Assembly: GCA_023460055.1 (NCBI GenBank) | Contig: JAEWRJ010000087.1 | Span: forward strand, 1 to 5,641 | Length of the DNA: 5,641 nt | Direction of reading: 5' to 3' | Origin: Bacillota bacterium | GTDB taxonomy: Bacteria; Bacillota; Clostridia; Christensenellales; Aristaeellaceae | Part shown: in pieces, positions 5,596 through 5,641 of the stretch | Numbering within the stretch: position 1 is the stretch's first letter | Layout of the letters: the number at the start of each line of letters is the position of its first letter | The notes under the pieces: model-generated | Told to the model about the DNA's origin: nothing | What the model saw: the letters and a program-made list of their open reading frames with translations, nothing else | The model's database searches: none | Position numbers and translations under genes: made by a program

Positions 5596-5641
5596 AATGC
5601 CTCCTAAAAATAAGAAATACGCTCCGCCCCTTATGCAGGGA
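5596..5641 (-). promoter_or_regulatory. proS leader, partial: ribosome binding site and possible 3' half of a terminator hairpin
   Basis: The AGGAGG of proS is at 5600-5605. Upstream of it the minus strand reads CCCT, GCATA, AGGGG, then CGGAGCG and a T-rich run (TATTTCTTATTTTT). CCCT/AGGG can pair, and AGGGGCGGAGCG could be the 3' arm of a longer hairpin whose 5' arm lies outside the window. A GC-rich arm followed by T just ahead of an aminoacyl-tRNA synthetase gene suggests, but does not show, a T-box-type attenuator. No T-box consensus is visible in the few bases available. Confidence 0.3.

Noticed and set aside
4198..5607. Long plus-strand open frame (469 residues) opposite proS
   Set aside because: Antisense shadow of a clearly identified prolyl-tRNA synthetase. 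The composition is His/Leu/Gly-rich and low in normal motifs.

Overview
The window looks like chromosomal DNA of a GC-rich Clostridia-type Bacillota (Firmicutes). The reasons are strong AGGAGG ribosome binding sites, GTG starts, a long clostridial-style PRPP synthetase, and a short prolyl-tRNA synthetase without an editing insertion. The phylum is an inference from gene style, not from a marker gene. All recognised genes lie on the minus strand, so transcription runs from high to low coordinates.

In transcription order: proS (prolyl-tRNA synthetase, complete, stop at 4162) lies at the right, and its upstream leader is cut by the window edge. A gene-free region of about 550 bases (3606-4161) follows. 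It holds a palindrome over the proS stop, a roughly 469-bp MITE-like element with long imperfect terminal inverted repeats (3684-4152), and a separate long near-perfect hairpin (3622-3684) directly upstream of the next gene. That gene (3605-2004) encodes an exported multi-domain protein: signal peptide, an uncharacterised N-terminal domain, two Ig-like beta domains and a C-terminal OB-fold-like domain. It has a GTG start and is probably annotated two codons too long if the first GTG is taken.

After a short gap with a GC hairpin comes a tightly packed set: a PRPP synthetase-family gene (1941-730), a small coiled-coil protein with a C-terminal membrane anchor (730-311, overlapping the PRPP gene by one base), and a membrane protein running off the left edge (310-1). 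The last two are in the same reading frame, separated by a single TAA, and look translationally coupled.

ProS and the PRPP synthetase are housekeeping enzymes (translation; nucleotide, His and Trp precursor supply). The exported protein and the two small membrane proteins have no function I can assign. I see no complete new defence or mobile system. The most unusual content is the repeat structure between proS and the exported-protein gene and the coupled membrane gene pair behind prs.
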